A stretch of 64,000 bases of DNA from Streptomyces sp. NBC_01244 (GTDB lineage Bacteria; Actinomycetota; Actinomycetes; Streptomycetales; Streptomycetaceae): positions 6,634,001 through 6,698,000 of the forward strand of contig NZ_CP108488.1 in the NCBI RefSeq assembly GCF_035987325.1. Reading direction: 5' to 3'. The stretch's first letter is position 1. Every line of letters starts with the position of its first letter. Shown here one piece after another: positions 35,501-43,554 of this stretch. The notes beneath the pieces were generated by a model. That model made no database searches. It was given only the letters and a program-made list of their open reading frames with translations, and was not told the DNA's origin. The translations under genes were made by a program, and so were the position numbers.

Positions 35501-35759
35501 CCTGGACGGCTTCGAGCTCTCCCGCATCGACCTGGAGCAGCGCCGCGAGGGCGACGTGCTCGGGCAGGCCCAGTCCGGCGTGCGCTCCTCGCTGCGGATG
35601 CTCGCGGTCATCGAGGACGAGGAGGTCATCACCCAGGCCCGGGAGGAGGCCACCCGCGTGGTCGCCGCGGACCCCGAGCTCACGCAGCTGCCGGGCCTTC
35701 GGACCGCCCTGGACGCGCTCCTGGACAGCGAGCGGGAGCAGTACCTGGAGAAGGGGTGA
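32505..35759 (+). CDS. recG: ATP-dependent DNA helicase RecG, intein-containing precursor
   Basis: A 1084-residue precursor. The exteins give a normal RecG of 745 residues: wedge/OB domain (DEHVTVVAQVADARLLTYQG, LVFFGSGVHKPHKELLPGS), Walker A GEVGSGK (302-308) completed by T648, DEQHRFGVEQRDAL (DEXH-type), TATPIPRTVAMT and HQLRGRVGRGS. RecG reverses and unwinds branched DNA at stalled forks. Residues 309-647 are an intein, described separately, that splits the ATP-binding loop, so the helicase should be inactive until splicing. A Lys/Ala/Glu-rich insert (about 860-890) also interrupts helicase domain 2. The ATG at 32505 has no good SD; a GTG 9 bases later is possible. Confidence 0.95.
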   Translation: MEHVPALDEDLKKTLGPATAKVLAEQLGLHTALDLLHHYPRRYAERGELTSLAELADQIDEHVTVVAQVADARLLTYQGSRGGGKRLEVTITDGSGRLQLVFFGSGVHKPHKELLPGSRAMFAGKVGMFNHKLQLAHPAYEPLGEDASDRDAAAAFASQLIPIYPACAKLESWKIAKCVDAVLPRAQEVVDPLPPALREDRGLVPLTEALLKIHRPVTKADIEDARGRLKWDEAFVLQVALARRRHADSQLPAVPRRPTPGGLLESFDAKLPFTLTEGQRTVSKEIFDDLATDHPMHRLLQGEVGSGKAQPLDAQVLTPMGFRPMGMIEVGDEVVVPTGEIAVVGGVFPQGEREVWRVVLSDGSAVECDDEHLWIVGTSCGWHRGQEPKVMTTREIRSDLHEANGSSKWYLPVAAPVDLASGDGRPLDPYLMGVLIGDGSFRHDLRLSTTDAEILDAVKAEVAPDCEVAVVPGSRCDYTIRMCGPEGGARRNPVIQAVRDLGLWGLTAHHAFVPDVYKNAPVKERLAVLQGLLDTDGTLRADGMNISFCSASRRLAQDVAWLVRSLGGRARVLPTEAAFNVSVALPEEFEPFRLSRKAAHMRPSPKYHTFRRGIRAVEHVGAKPVQCISVEHPSRAYVTDNFTVTHNTMVALRAMLAVVDSGGQAAMLAPTEVLAQQHHRSITEMMGELAEGGMLGGSDRGTKVVLLTGSMGVPARRRALLDLVTGEAGLVIGTHALIEDKVQFHDLGLVVVDEQHRFGVEQRDALRSKGKQPPHLLVMTATPIPRTVAMTVFGDLETSVLDQLPAGRSPIATHVVPAKDKPHFLARAWERVREEVENGHQAYVVCPRIGDGEDENGKGAKGAKSAAAKKKAAAEEDGDKRPPLAVLEIAEQLTRGPLAGLSVEVLHGRMDPADKDDVMRRFTAGEVKVLVATTVIEVGVNVPNSTVMVIMDADRFGVSQLHQLRGRVGRGSAPGLCLLVSEMHEASPARARLAAVAATLDGFELSRIDLEQRREGDVLGQAQSGVRSSLRMLAVIEDEEVITQAREEATRVVAADPELTQLPGLRTALDALLDSEREQYLEKG
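33429..34445 (+). mobile_element. Intein with LAGLIDADG homing endonuclease in RecG Walker A (class 3 features)
   Basis: 339 codons inserted between Lys and Thr of GSGK-T. N-terminal block A starts with Ala, not Cys/Ser (AQPLDAQVLTPMGFRPM). Block B is GSAVECDDEHLW with His64 and Trp66; block F starts VQCISVEHPSRAYVTDNF with Cys319; the end is VTHN (Thr337, His338, Asn339), and the +1 residue is Thr. Trp at B:12, Cys at F:4 and Thr at G:5 form the WCT triplet that defines class 3 inteins, where Cys319 does the first acyl transfer. The endonuclease has LMGVLIGDGSF (residues 123-133) and LQGLLDTDGTL (221-231), both with the acidic catalytic residue. Codon third positions look richer in A/T than in the exteins. 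Confidence 0.93.
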
Positions 35760-35821
35760 CGGGCACGACCTATCGTTGAAGGCCTGCACCACCCTCCGCC
35801 CCGCTCACCGAAGGACCCCAG

Positions 35822-36400
35822 ATGACCCGCGTGATCGCCGGAACCGCCGGCGGGCGACGCCTCGCCGTACCGCCCGGCACCGGCACCCGCCCCACCTCGG
35901 ACCGGATGCGCGAAGGCCTCTTCTCCACCTGGGAGTCGCTGCACGGAGTCGAGGGGGCCCGCGTCCTCGACCTCTACGCCGGTTCCGGCGCCGTCGGCCT
36001 GGAGGCGCTCTCCCGCGGCGCGGACCACGCGCTGCTGGTCGAGCCCGACGCCAAGGCCGCCAAGGCGATCAAGGACAACATCGCGTCCGTGGGCCTGCCC
36101 GGCGCCGAATTCCGGTCCGGCAAGGCCGAGCAGATCGCGGCCGGCGCCGCGCACGGGGACCCGTACGACATGGTCTTCCTGGACCCGCCGTACGAGGTGG
36201 AGCACGCCGACCTGTGCGAGATCCTCCTCACACTCCGGTCCAATGGCTGGCTCACCGACGACGCGCTCGTCACCGTGGAGCGCAGGACCCGCAGCGGAGC
36301 CTTCCCGTGGCCGGACGGCTTCGAGCCGCTGCGCTCCAGGAAGTACGGCGAGGGCACCCTTTGGTACGGTCGCGCCGCCTCCATCAGCGAAGAGTCATGA
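35822..36400 (+). CDS. rsmD: 16S rRNA (guanine(966)-N(2))-methyltransferase RsmD
   Basis: 192 residues. RsmD features are TRVIAGTAGGRRL, GTGTRPTSDRMREGLFSTW, the SAM-binding loop VLDLYAGSGAVGLEALSRGA and the catalytic DPPYE (about 121-125). It methylates G966 of 16S rRNA. It starts 62 bases after recG and is followed closely by coaD, the usual rsmD-coaD pairing. Confidence 0.95.
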   Translation: MTRVIAGTAGGRRLAVPPGTGTRPTSDRMREGLFSTWESLHGVEGARVLDLYAGSGAVGLEALSRGADHALLVEPDAKAAKAIKDNIASVGLPGAEFRSGKAEQIAAGAAHGDPYDMVFLDPPYEVEHADLCEILLTLRSNGWLTDDALVTVERRTRSGAFPWPDGFEPLRSRKYGEGTLWYGRAASISEES

Positions 36401-36429
36401 AGCCCGCACCCGGGAACGAGGGAATGCAG

Positions 36430-36909
36430 TTGCGCCGCGCCGTCTGTCCGGGGTCGTTCGACCCCATCACCAACGGACACCTCGACATCATCGGCAGGGC
36501 CTCGCGGCTCTACGACGTGGTCCACGTCGCCGTGATGATCAACCAGTCCAAGCAGGGCCTCTTCACCGTCGAAGAGCGGATCGAGCTGATCCGCGAGGCG
36601 ACCGCCGGCTACGGCAACATCGTGGTCGAGTCCTTCCACGGGCTCCTCGTCGACTTCTGCAAGCAGCGCGAGATCCCGGCCATCGTCAAGGGTCTGCGCG
36701 CCGTCAGCGACTTCGACTACGAGCTGCAGATGGCCCAGATGAACATGGGCCTGTCGGGCGTCGAGACGCTCTTCGTCCCGACCAACCCCACCTACAGCTT
36801 CCTGTCCTCCTCCCTGGTCAAGGAAGTGGCGGCCTGGGGTGGCGACGTGGCCCACCTGCTGCCCGCACACGTGCACGCGGCGCTGCTGGAGCGCCTGCCC
36901 CGGCGCTGA
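36430..36909 (+). CDS. coaD: Phosphopantetheine adenylyltransferase CoaD
   Basis: 159 residues. Nucleotidyltransferase with RAVCPGSFDPITNGHLDII (the TNGH active-site motif), GLRAVSDFDYELQMAQMN, and TYSFLSSSLVKEVA. It makes dephospho-CoA. The start is placed at TTG 36430: GAGGG lies 7 bases before it, and the protein then begins M-R-R-A-V-C-P-G-S-F, the canonical CoaD N-terminus, at the usual length. An ATG two codons upstream is only a couple of bases from the SD, and another ATG at 36397 overlaps the rsmD stop codon. Confidence 0.95.
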   Translation: MRRAVCPGSFDPITNGHLDIIGRASRLYDVVHVAVMINQSKQGLFTVEERIELIREATAGYGNIVVESFHGLLVDFCKQREIPAIVKGLRAVSDFDYELQMAQMNMGLSGVETLFVPTNPTYSFLSSSLVKEVAAWGGDVAHLLPAHVHAALLERLPRR

Positions 36910-37025
36910 CCGCGGCCGCCGGCGCCCTGACTCGGAGTCAGCCGGTGTCGGCTCCCGGGCCGGTGGCCTTACAGTCGTCCCGTCCGTCTCGGGAACCGCC
37001 CGGGGCCGAGAGAGTGCGAGCACCC

Positions 37026-38054
37026 ATGGACGTGCAGAAGAAGCTCGACGAGATCGTCGCGGCCGTCGGCAGCGCCCGGTCCATGCCCATGTCGGCCTCG
37101 TGCGTGATCAACCGCGCCGAGCTGCTCGCCCTCCTCGAAGAGGTGCGGGGCGCCCTGCCGGGTTCGCTCGCACAGGCCCAGGAGCTCATCGGCGGCCGGG
37201 AGCAGATGGTCGAGGAGGCCCGCCGCGAGGCCGACCGGATCATCGAGTCGGCGCACGCCCAGCGCGGTTCGCTGATCTCCGACACCGAGGTCGCGCGGCG
37301 CTCCCAGGACGAGGCGGACCGGATCCTGGCGGAGGCCCGTCGGGAGGCGGACGAGGTCAAGGCCGAGGCCGACGACTACGTCGACAGCAAGCTCGCGAAC
37401 TTCGAGGTCGTGCTCACCAAGACCATCGGCTCGGTGGACCGGGGCCGCGAGAAGCTGCTCGGCCGGGGTGCCGGGCTCGACGAGCAGGGATACCCCGACG
37501 CCGAAGCGCCCGAGCGCAGCCACGACCCCGAGACGCAGCGGCAGCAGGCGGACGCGTACGTGGACACCAAGCTGGCGACCTTCGAAGCGGTGCTCTCCAA
37601 GACCCTGGAGGCCGTCGGCCGGGGCCGGCAGAAGCTGCTGGGCCGCGTGGCCACCGACGACCTCGGCGCGCACATGGCCGCCCAGGACGCGGCGGGGCAC
37701 CAGCAGTCGCGCTCCTCGAGCGACGCGGACTTCCTGGCCGGGCTGGCCGAGCCGCAGGCGCCGCTGATCCCCGCGCAGGCCCAGCCGGAGCCGGTGTACG
37801 ACGCGTACTCCTACCAGCAGCCCGTCCAGCAGGACGCCTATGCCTACCAGGACCCGTACGCGGGCTACCAGCAGCAGGGCCGGCAGCCGGACCCGTACGC
37901 GGTCTCCTACGAGCAGCAGCCCGACCCGTACGGCGGCTACCAGCAGCCGCAGCAGGGGACCCAGGACCAGCAGGCGGCGCTCGACGAGACCAGCTTCTTC
38001 GACACGAGCATGATCAACCTGGACCAGCTGCGCCAGTACGAACAGGGCCGCTGA
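37026..38054 (+). CDS. Coiled-coil DivIVA/ATP-synthase-b-like protein with internal duplication
   Basis: 342 residues (MDVQKKLDEIVAAVGSARSM). A long charged coiled coil (EEARREADRIIESAHAQR, DEADRILAEARREADEV) is followed by two copies of a unit of about 34 residues (116-149 YVDSKLANFEVVLTKT...RGREKLLGR; 176-209 YVDTKLATFEAVLSKT...RGRQKLLGR), then a Gln/Tyr/Pro-rich disordered tail. Proteins like this next to yceD-rpmF in actinobacteria are usually labelled cell-division initiation or ATP-synthase-b-like; their function is unproven. No membrane segment is seen. The ATG is chosen over a GTG 12 bases upstream. Confidence 0.8.
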   Translation: MDVQKKLDEIVAAVGSARSMPMSASCVINRAELLALLEEVRGALPGSLAQAQELIGGREQMVEEARREADRIIESAHAQRGSLISDTEVARRSQDEADRILAEARREADEVKAEADDYVDSKLANFEVVLTKTIGSVDRGREKLLGRGAGLDEQGYPDAEAPERSHDPETQRQQADAYVDTKLATFEAVLSKTLEAVGRGRQKLLGRVATDDLGAHMAAQDAAGHQQSRSSSDADFLAGLAEPQAPLIPAQAQPEPVYDAYSYQQPVQQDAYAYQDPYAGYQQQGRQPDPYAVSYEQQPDPYGGYQQPQQGTQDQQAALDETSFFDTSMINLDQLRQYEQGR

Positions 38055-38188
38055 GTTCGCTTCCGCACCTGGATTGGGCTCAGGGCGAAGCGGCGGGTAT
38101 CCTGGCTCTTCGGTCGCGCGTATGCACCGCGATCCATGCTGCCCTTGAGTGGCGGAAATCTTGATCTTCAGCAGTCTCCAGTGATTTT

Positions 38189-38854
38189 GTGAAAGCGGGA
38201 ACAGCCCTGAACACCCACCTCGACCACCGCAACCCCCTCGTGTTCGACACGCACGAGCTGGGTCGGCGTCCTGGTGCCATGCTGCGGCTGTCCCGCGAGA
38301 TCGCGGCACCGGCGGACCTCGGTCTCGCCGGTGTCATCGGAGTGCCGGAAGGCAGCCGGCTGAACCTCAAGCTCCGTCTGGAGTCGGTCATGGAAGGGGT
38401 GCTTGTCACAGGCACCGCCCGTGGCTCGGCAACCGGGGAATGCGTAAGGTGTCTGGAGGCCGTCGAGTGTGAGCTCAAGGCGGACTTCCAGGAGATGTTC
38501 TCGTACCCTGACGCCGACGACCGGATCCGCTCCAAGGCGGAGCCGGCCGACGACGCCGAGGACGACGAGGACACGCTCTTTCTCGAGGACGGTTTGTTCG
38601 ACCTCGAATCCGTGCTGCGCGATGTGGTGGTGCTCGCACTGCCACTGCAGCCGGTGTGCCGGGAGGACTGTCTCGGACTGTGCCCCGATTGCGGGCTCAG
38701 CCTGAACGACGACCCGGACCACCACCATGACGCCGTCGACATCCGTTGGGCGGCACTGCAGGGACTCGTCACCGATCAGGGCGTCGAGAAGGACAATATG
38801 AGCGGCACTGCCTCCGACGGAGTTCAGAGCGCCGCCGAGAAGCAGGAGAAGTAG
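38189..38854 (+). CDS. yceD: YceD/DUF177 family protein (rRNA accumulation protein)
   Basis: 221 residues. DUF177 landmarks are [55 protein letters not shown] and [19 protein letters not shown]. The Cys clusters suggest metal binding. YceD homologues are required for normal 23S rRNA accumulation in E. coli and plants. It lies immediately before rpmF (2-base gap), the conserved arrangement. The GTG start has no clear SD and may be slightly off. Confidence 0.88.
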   Translation: MKAGTALNTHLDHRNPLVFDTHELGRRPGAMLRLSREIAAPADLGLAGVIGVPEGSRLNLKLRLESVMEGVLVTGTARGSATGECVRCLEAVECELKADFQEMFSYPDADDRIRSKAEPADDAEDDEDTLFLEDGLFDLESVLRDVVVLALPLQPVCREDCLGLCPDCGLSLNDDPDHHHDAVDIRWAALQGLVTDQGVEKDNMSGTASDGVQSAAEKQEK

Positions 38855-38856
38855 CC

Positions 38857-39030
38857 GTGGCTGTTCCGAAGCGGAAGATGTCGCGCAGCAACACGCGCCA
38901 CCGCCGGTCGCAGTGGAAGGCTGCGGTCCCCACCCTGGTTTCGTGTGAGCGTTGCCAGGAGCCGAAGCTCCAGCACATTGCGTGCCCGAGCTGCGGCACC
39001 TACAACAAGCGCCAGGTCCTCGAGGTCTGA
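38857..39030 (+). CDS. rpmF: 50S ribosomal protein L32
   Basis: 57 residues ([20 protein letters not shown]). The four Cys needed for zinc binding are in SCERCQEPK and IACPSCGTY, so this is the zinc-containing form. AGGAG lies inside the end of yceD, 8 bases before the GTG. rnc follows after 19 bases. Confidence 0.97.
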   Translation: MAVPKRKMSRSNTRHRRSQWKAAVPTLVSCERCQEPKLQHIACPSCGTYNKRQVLEV

Positions 39031-39049
39031 GCGGCTGGTGAGAGGCGCA

Positions 39050-39895
39050 ATGTCTGAGCTGTCCAACGCTGAGAAGCAGGCAGTCAGTAACAACGCGGCC
39101 TCGTCCCACGTGCTTCTGGAAGGGCGGCTCGGGTATCGACTCGAGTCCGCCCTTCTGGTGCGTGCGCTGACCCACCGCTCGTACGCGTACGAGAACGGCG
39201 GTCTGCCCACCAACGAACGCCTGGAGTTCCTCGGGGACTCCGTGCTGGGCCTGGTGGTCACGGACACGCTGTACACGACCCACCCCGACCTGCCGGAAGG
39301 CCAACTGGCCAAACTGCGGGCCGCGGTAGTCAACTCGCGTGCACTGGCGGAGGTCAGCCGCGGCCTCCAACTCGGCTCCTTCATCCGGCTCGGCCGGGGC
39401 GAAGAGGGCACGGGTGGCCGGGACAAGGCCTCCATCCTCGCCGACACCCTTGAAGCGGTGATCGGCGCGGTCTACCTCGACCAGGGCCTCGACGCGGCCT
39501 CGGAGCTGGTTCACCGGCTCTTCGACCCGCTCATCGAGAAGTCCTCGAACCTCGGTGCCGGCCTGGACTGGAAGACCAGTCTCCAGGAGCTCACGGCGGC
39601 CGAGGGACTGGGCGTTCCCGAATACCTGGTCACCGAGACCGGCCCGGACCATGAGAAGACCTTCACCGCCGCCGCGCGCGTCGGTGGCATCTCCTACGGC
39701 TCCGGTGTCGGACGCAGCAAGAAGGAAGCGGAACAGCAGGCGGCCGAGTCCGCGTGGCGCGGTATCAGTACCGCGGCGGGCTCCGAGTCCGGCGCCGCTC
39801 CGGCCGAGGTCCAGGCTCCGGCCGGGACCGAGGCTCCGGCTCCGGCCGAGGCCGACGGGGCGACGACCCCCGCCGACCCGGCGCCCGAAGCCTGA
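39050..39895 (+). CDS. rnc: Ribonuclease III
   Basis: 281 residues. Catalytic signature [15 protein letters not shown] with the metal-binding Glu/Asp, second acidic cluster in [13 protein letters not shown], and a C-terminal dsRNA-binding domain ([29 protein letters not shown]). It processes rRNA and degrades dsRNA; the S. coelicolor homologue (AbsB) globally controls antibiotic genes. A Pro/Ala/Glu-rich tail of about 45 residues follows the dsRBD. The ATG is preceded by GAGAGG. A terminator-like hairpin follows. Confidence 0.97.
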   Translation: MSELSNAEKQAVSNNAASSHVLLEGRLGYRLESALLVRALTHRSYAYENGGLPTNERLEFLGDSVLGLVVTDTLYTTHPDLPEGQLAKLRAAVVNSRALAEVSRGLQLGSFIRLGRGEEGTGGRDKASILADTLEAVIGAVYLDQGLDAASELVHRLFDPLIEKSSNLGAGLDWKTSLQELTAAEGLGVPEYLVTETGPDHEKTFTAAARVGGISYGSGVGRSKKEAEQQAAESAWRGISTAAGSESGAAPAEVQAPAGTEAPAPAEADGATTPADPAPEA

Positions 39896-39916
39896 TCCGT
39901 TCTTCCGGGAACTCCC

Positions 39917-39952
39917 CGCCCCGCCACCTGCTCCGGCAGGAGGCGGGGCGGA
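39917..39952 (+). terminator. Hairpin after rnc
   Basis: A 15-bp stem with one A-A mismatch (CCGCCCCGCC-A-CCTG against CAGG-A-GGCGGGGCGG) 21 bases after the rnc stop codon. No T-run follows. Confidence 0.65.
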
Positions 39953-39971
39953 CCCGTTTCCGGGCGCGAGC

Positions 39972-40030
39972 CTTGGAGGCGCGGGTCCGGGCAGAGCTTG
40001 GGGGCGGGGCGAAGGGCGGGGAGGGGGACG
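39972..40030. repeat. Degenerate copy of the dispersed GC-rich repeat
   Basis: The rnc-mutM gap contains GGAGGCGCGGGTCCGGG and GGGGCGGGGCGAAGGGCGGG, resembling the repeat core at 61213-61256 and 46333-46376 but clearly diverged. Confidence 0.45.
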
Positions 40031-40095
40031 GGCCCCGCGGGCAAGTCGGTACGCTCGCGGGAGAGAGCCCGATCCGAACCCTCCGGAGGAACACC

Positions 40096-40965
40096 GTGCC
40101 CGAGCTGCCCGAGGTCGAAGTGGTGCGGCGCGGGCTGGAACGCTGGGTGGCCGGGCGGACCGTCACGGCCGTCGAGGTGCTGCATCCGCGCGCCGTACGC
40201 CGGCACGAGGGCGGCGGCGCCGATTTCGCGGCGCGGCTCACGGGGGAGACCTTCGGGGTGCCGCAGCGGCGCGGCAAGTACCTGTGGCTGCCGCTGGAGG
40301 AGCGCGAGCACTCCGTCCTCGGGCACCTCGGGATGAGCGGGCAGCTCCTCGTGCAGCCCGAGGGGGCCCCCGACGAGAAGCACCTGCGCATCCGGGTGCG
40401 GTTCGGGGACGACGCCGGGACCGAGCTGCGCTTCGTCGACCAGCGGACCTTCGGCGGACTCTCGCTGCACCCCTGCGTCCCCGACAGCCGGGACGGGCTG
40501 CCCGACGTCATCGCGCACATCGCGCGGGACCCGCTGGACCCGCTGTTCGACGAGGCGGCCTACCATCTGGCGCTGCGTGCCAAGCGCACCACGGTGAAGC
40601 GGGCGCTGCTCGACCAGTCGCTGATCAGCGGGGTCGGCAACATCTACGCGGACGAGTCGCTCTGGCGCGCCAAGCTGCACTACGAGCGCCCCACGGCCAC
40701 GCTCACGCGCCCCCGGAGCACGGAACTCCTCGGCCATGTCCGTGACGTCATGAACGAGGCCCTCGCCGTCGGCGGCACCAGTTTCGACAGCCTCTACGTC
40801 AACGTCAACGGCGAGTCCGGCTACTTCGACCGGTCCCTCGACGCCTACGGGCGGGAGGACGAGCCCTGCCGGCGCTGCGGCACTCCGATGCGGCGTCGGC
40901 CCTGGATGAACCGGTCGAGCTACTTCTGCCCGCGCTGCCAGCGGCCTTCGCGCGTGGCGTCGTAG
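40096..40965 (+). CDS. mutM: Formamidopyrimidine-DNA glycosylase MutM (Fpg)
   Basis: 289 residues starting P-E-L-P-E-V-E, where the N-terminal Pro (after Met removal) is the catalytic nucleophile. Other landmarks are [34 protein letters not shown] (helix-two-turns-helix) and a zinc finger [24 protein letters not shown] at the end, described here by its four Cys. It removes oxidised purines from DNA. CGGAGGA precedes the GTG. The 3' end overlaps the convergent HxlR gene by 46 bp. Confidence 0.97.
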   Translation: MPELPEVEVVRRGLERWVAGRTVTAVEVLHPRAVRRHEGGGADFAARLTGETFGVPQRRGKYLWLPLEEREHSVLGHLGMSGQLLVQPEGAPDEKHLRIRVRFGDDAGTELRFVDQRTFGGLSLHPCVPDSRDGLPDVIAHIARDPLDPLFDEAAYHLALRAKRTTVKRALLDQSLISGVGNIYADESLWRAKLHYERPTATLTRPRSTELLGHVRDVMNEALAVGGTSFDSLYVNVNGESGYFDRSLDAYGREDEPCRRCGTPMRRRPWMNRSSYFCPRCQRPSRVAS

Positions 40966-41360
40966 GCGGACCTGGACGAGAGCACCGCGGGCATGCTGCC
41001 CTCCAGCAGCCCGATGAGCGCGTCCACGCGCTGCGCGACCTCGGCGCCGAACGGGGTCAGCTCGTAGTCGACGCGGGGCGGGTTGGTCGGCTGGGCCTCC
41101 CGGTTGACGATGCCGTCGCGCTCCAGCGCGTGCAGGGTCTGGGAGAGCATCTTCTCGCTTATGCCGTCCACGCGGCGGCGCAGCTCGTTGAAACGGCACG
41201 GCCCCTTGGACAGGGCACCGACCGTGAGGCTGCCCCAGCGACCCGTGACGTGCTCCAGCGTTTCGCGAGACGGGCACGCGCGAGCGAACACATCGAAGGC
41301 ATCGGAGGCCTGTTCGGGCGCGCCGTCGTCCCCGGCCTCGCCACACCCTGGAGTCTGCAT
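40920..41360 (-). CDS. HxlR-family transcriptional regulator
   Basis: 146 residues. The winged helix begins [20 protein letters not shown] and includes [20 protein letters not shown] and [11 protein letters not shown], typical of HxlR; the Cys at the start of the domain is often redox-sensitive in this family. It is divergent from a flavodoxin-like reductase, so it probably controls that gene in response to electrophiles or oxidants. Its 3' end overlaps mutM antiparallel. Confidence 0.9.
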   Translation of the reverse strand: MQTPGCGEAGDDGAPEQASDAFDVFARACPSRETLEHVTGRWGSLTVGALSKGPCRFNELRRRVDGISEKMLSQTLHALERDGIVNREAQPTNPPRVDYELTPFGAEVAQRVDALIGLLEGSMPAVLSSRSAYDATREGRWQRGQK

Positions 41361-41400
41361 GATTTCAGCCTACTACTGCGCAGCGCCAGCCATCCAGCTT

Positions 41401-41421
41401 GCGCTTTCGAAAAGTTAGTGC
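41401..41421. promoter_or_regulatory. Candidate HxlR operator
   Basis: In the 130-bp divergent region, GCGCT and AGTGC (one mismatch as an inverted repeat) flank an 11-base centre containing TTTCGAAA, an A/T-rich palindrome. The assignment rests on position only. Confidence 0.3.
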
Positions 41422-41490
41422 TTTCCTCGGGGTAGTTGCCACGCCGCGCAACGCCGTACCCACCACGGTGTTTTCCGAGGGAGACCCGCC

Positions 41491-42096
41491 TTGTCTGCAG
41501 CCGCTTACACCCCTGTCGTCTCGATCGCCTACCACTCCGGCTACGGCCACACCGCCGTGATCGCCGAGGCCGTCAAGGCCGGCGCCCTCGACGCCGGTGC
41601 GACCGTGCACCTGATCAAGGTCGACGAGATCGACGACGCGCAGTGGGAGCTCCTGACCGCGTCCGACGCGATCGTCTTCGGCGCTCCGACCTACATGGGC
41701 ACCGCCTCCGGCGCCTTCCACGTCTTCGCCGAGGCCACCTCGAAGATCTGGTTCGCGGGCGGCTGGCAGGACAAGGTCGCCGCGGGCTTCACCAATTCCG
41801 GCTCCAAGTCCGGCGACAAGGGCAACACCCTCGACTACTTCCAGACCCTGGCCTCGCAGCACGGCATGAGCTGGGTGAACCTGGGCCTGAAGCCGGGCTG
41901 GAACTCCAGCACCGGTTCCGAGAACGACATCAACCGCCTGGGCTTCTTCGACGGCGCCGCCGCCCAGTCCAACGGTGACCAGGGTCCCGAGTTCGTCCAC
42001 AAGGCCGACATCGCCACCGCCGAGCACCTCGGCGGCCGCGTCACCCAGCAGACCCGTGTCCTGCTCGCCGGCCGCGCCGCCCTGGCGTCCATCTGA
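41491..42096 (+). CDS. Flavodoxin-like NAD(P)H-dependent FMN oxidoreductase
   Basis: 201 residues. The flavodoxin fold starts PVVSIAYHSGYGHTAVIAEA (phosphate loop) and has VFGAPTYMGTASGAFHVFAE and AAGFTNSGSKSGDKGNTLDY, as in WrbA-like quinone reductases and related FMN reductases. Likely a cytoplasmic two-electron quinone or flavin reductase. It starts at TTG with GGGAG 7 bases upstream, and is divergent from the HxlR gene, a pairing common for quinone/electrophile-responsive units. Confidence 0.88.
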   Translation: MSAAAYTPVVSIAYHSGYGHTAVIAEAVKAGALDAGATVHLIKVDEIDDAQWELLTASDAIVFGAPTYMGTASGAFHVFAEATSKIWFAGGWQDKVAAGFTNSGSKSGDKGNTLDYFQTLASQHGMSWVNLGLKPGWNSSTGSENDINRLGFFDGAAAQSNGDQGPEFVHKADIATAEHLGGRVTQQTRVLLAGRAALASI

Positions 42097-42183
42097 CGGG
42101 TCCGGCGGGCTCGACGGACCCGACGGGTCTGACGTACGGCCCGGGCGCCGGGCGCTGCCCGCCCGGCAGGGGCACGGTACGGA

Positions 42184-42250
42184 GAAACGGGCGGGGGCAC
42201 GGTCGGGCGCAGCGATATCCGCCGCGCGCGACCGTGCCCCCGCCCGTTTC
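42184..42250. terminator. Bidirectional terminator between convergent genes
   Basis: A perfect 22-bp inverted repeat (arms 42184-42205 and 42229-42250, GAAACGGGCGGGGGCACGG...) with a 23-base loop, between the reductase and the CAP protein gene. One arm reads into a T-rich end on each strand. Confidence 0.85.
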
Positions 42251-42255
42251 CGCTG

Positions 42256-43125
42256 TCAGAAGCCGAAGTCCTGGGTCCACCAGGGGCCGCCGGCGGCGTT
42301 GTACATGCCGACGCCCAGGGTGCGGAACTCGCAGTTGAGGATGTTGGCCTTGTGGCCCGGGCTGTTCATCCAGCCCCGCATCACGGCCGCCGCGTCGCCC
42401 TGGCCGCGGGCGATGTTCTCGCCGCCCATCCCCGATATGCCGGCCTTGGTGGCGCGGTCCCACGGGGTGTTGCCGTCGGGGTCCGTGTGGTCGAAGAAGC
42501 CCCGGACGGCCATGTCCTTGCTGAACGCTCCGGCCAGCCCCGCCAGCGGCGGGTTCGCCCGGACCGGACCGCAGCCGGCCTGTGCGCGCTCCTGGTTCAC
42601 CAGGGTGAGTACGGCCGTCTCCTCTGCGGAGTGGCCGGCCGAGGTGGGCGGGACCGCCGGGGCCGCGGGGGCGGAAGTCTTCGGTGCGGAAGGCTTCGGC
42701 TTCACCGGGGTCGGGGTGGGGCTCGCCTGCGGGGTCTTCGCCGGCTCCGTGGAGGGGGACGGGGAAGGGGAAGGGGAAGGGCTGGCCGACGGGGACGGAG
42801 AGGCGGAAGGGGTGGGGGAGGAAGAAGAGGGGCGGGTGCTCGCTCCCGCTGAGGCCCGGCCGGAGAGGTTGGCGAGGCCGCCCTGCTGCTCCAGCGCGCT
42901 CTCGGGGCTCGGCGAGGCCTGGGCCTCGGCCTCCGCGGTCTTCGCGTCGGAGCCGGCGGCCGTGACCCCTACGTAGGGGAAGGAGGAGCCGACCGGGACG
43001 ACGCCCGTGGTGACGGCCGCCGTGCCGAGGGCGACGGCCACGGATGCGCCGAGCAGGCCGCCTCGCAGGGCGGCGCGGCGCTTGCCGCCGGGGCGCGGCG
43101 CGGCGTGGAGTCGGTGGCGTCCCAT
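42256..43125 (-). CDS. Secreted CAP/SCP-domain protein with Pro/Ser-rich linker
   Basis: 289 residues. The N-terminus has a basic start and a hydrophobic helix (GLLGASVAVALGTAAVTTGVV), a signal peptide or anchor. A disordered linker with SPSP/TPTP runs (about 70-150) leads to a CAP domain (VLTLVNQERAQAGCGPVRANP, GFFDHTDPDGNTPWDRA, GENIARGQGDAAAVMRGWMN, SPGHKANILNCEFRTLGVG). CAP proteins act outside the cell; bacterial members are often linked to cell walls or lipids, but no activity can be assigned. AGGAAGG precedes the ATG. Confidence 0.92.
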   Translation of the reverse strand: MGRHRLHAAPRPGGKRRAALRGGLLGASVAVALGTAAVTTGVVPVGSSFPYVGVTAAGSDAKTAEAEAQASPSPESALEQQGGLANLSGRASAGASTRPSSSSPTPSASPSPSASPSPSPSPSPSTEPAKTPQASPTPTPVKPKPSAPKTSAPAAPAVPPTSAGHSAEETAVLTLVNQERAQAGCGPVRANPPLAGLAGAFSKDMAVRGFFDHTDPDGNTPWDRATKAGISGMGGENIARGQGDAAAVMRGWMNSPGHKANILNCEFRTLGVGMYNAAGGPWWTQDFGF

Positions 43126-43272
43126 CGCGGCTCACCTTCCTGAGGTTCGGGTTCAGCAGTTCAAGATCAACCTTTACTCACCCAAATGGGTGAGCTCATT
43201 GCTGCGCGACTGTACGCCATGGCGACAGGGGGTGAGGTGACCCGGAATTGTTTGCCCGGTTAGCGTTCACGC

Positions 43273-43554
43273 ATGAATGAAGATGTGCGGATGACCGCCT
43301 GGGTGCGCGGCCGTGTACAGGGAGTGGGCTTCCGCTGGTTCACCAGGGCCAACGCCATGGAGATCGGCGGACTGACCGGCTTCGCGCTCAACCTGGACGA
43401 CGGGCGAGTACAGGTGGTGGCAGAAGGTCAACGTGAGAATTGCCACCGGCTCCTGGCATGGCTGCACGGCGCCGACACGCCCGGGAACGTGGACGGAGTG
43501 ACAGAGATCTGGGGCACGCCGCGCGGCGGCTACGACGGGTTCGCGATCCGGTGA
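43273..43554 (+). CDS. acyP: Acylphosphatase
   Basis: 93 residues. Acylphosphatase signature [17 protein letters not shown] with the catalytic Arg, then [19 protein letters not shown] with the catalytic Asn. It hydrolyses acyl phosphates such as carbamoyl or acetyl phosphate. A second Met (MTAWVRG) 18 bases downstream is an alternative start. It precedes a small coiled-coil gene and smc. Confidence 0.95.
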   Translation: MNEDVRMTAWVRGRVQGVGFRWFTRANAMEIGGLTGFALNLDDGRVQVVAEGQRENCHRLLAWLHGADTPGNVDGVTEIWGTPRGGYDGFAIR

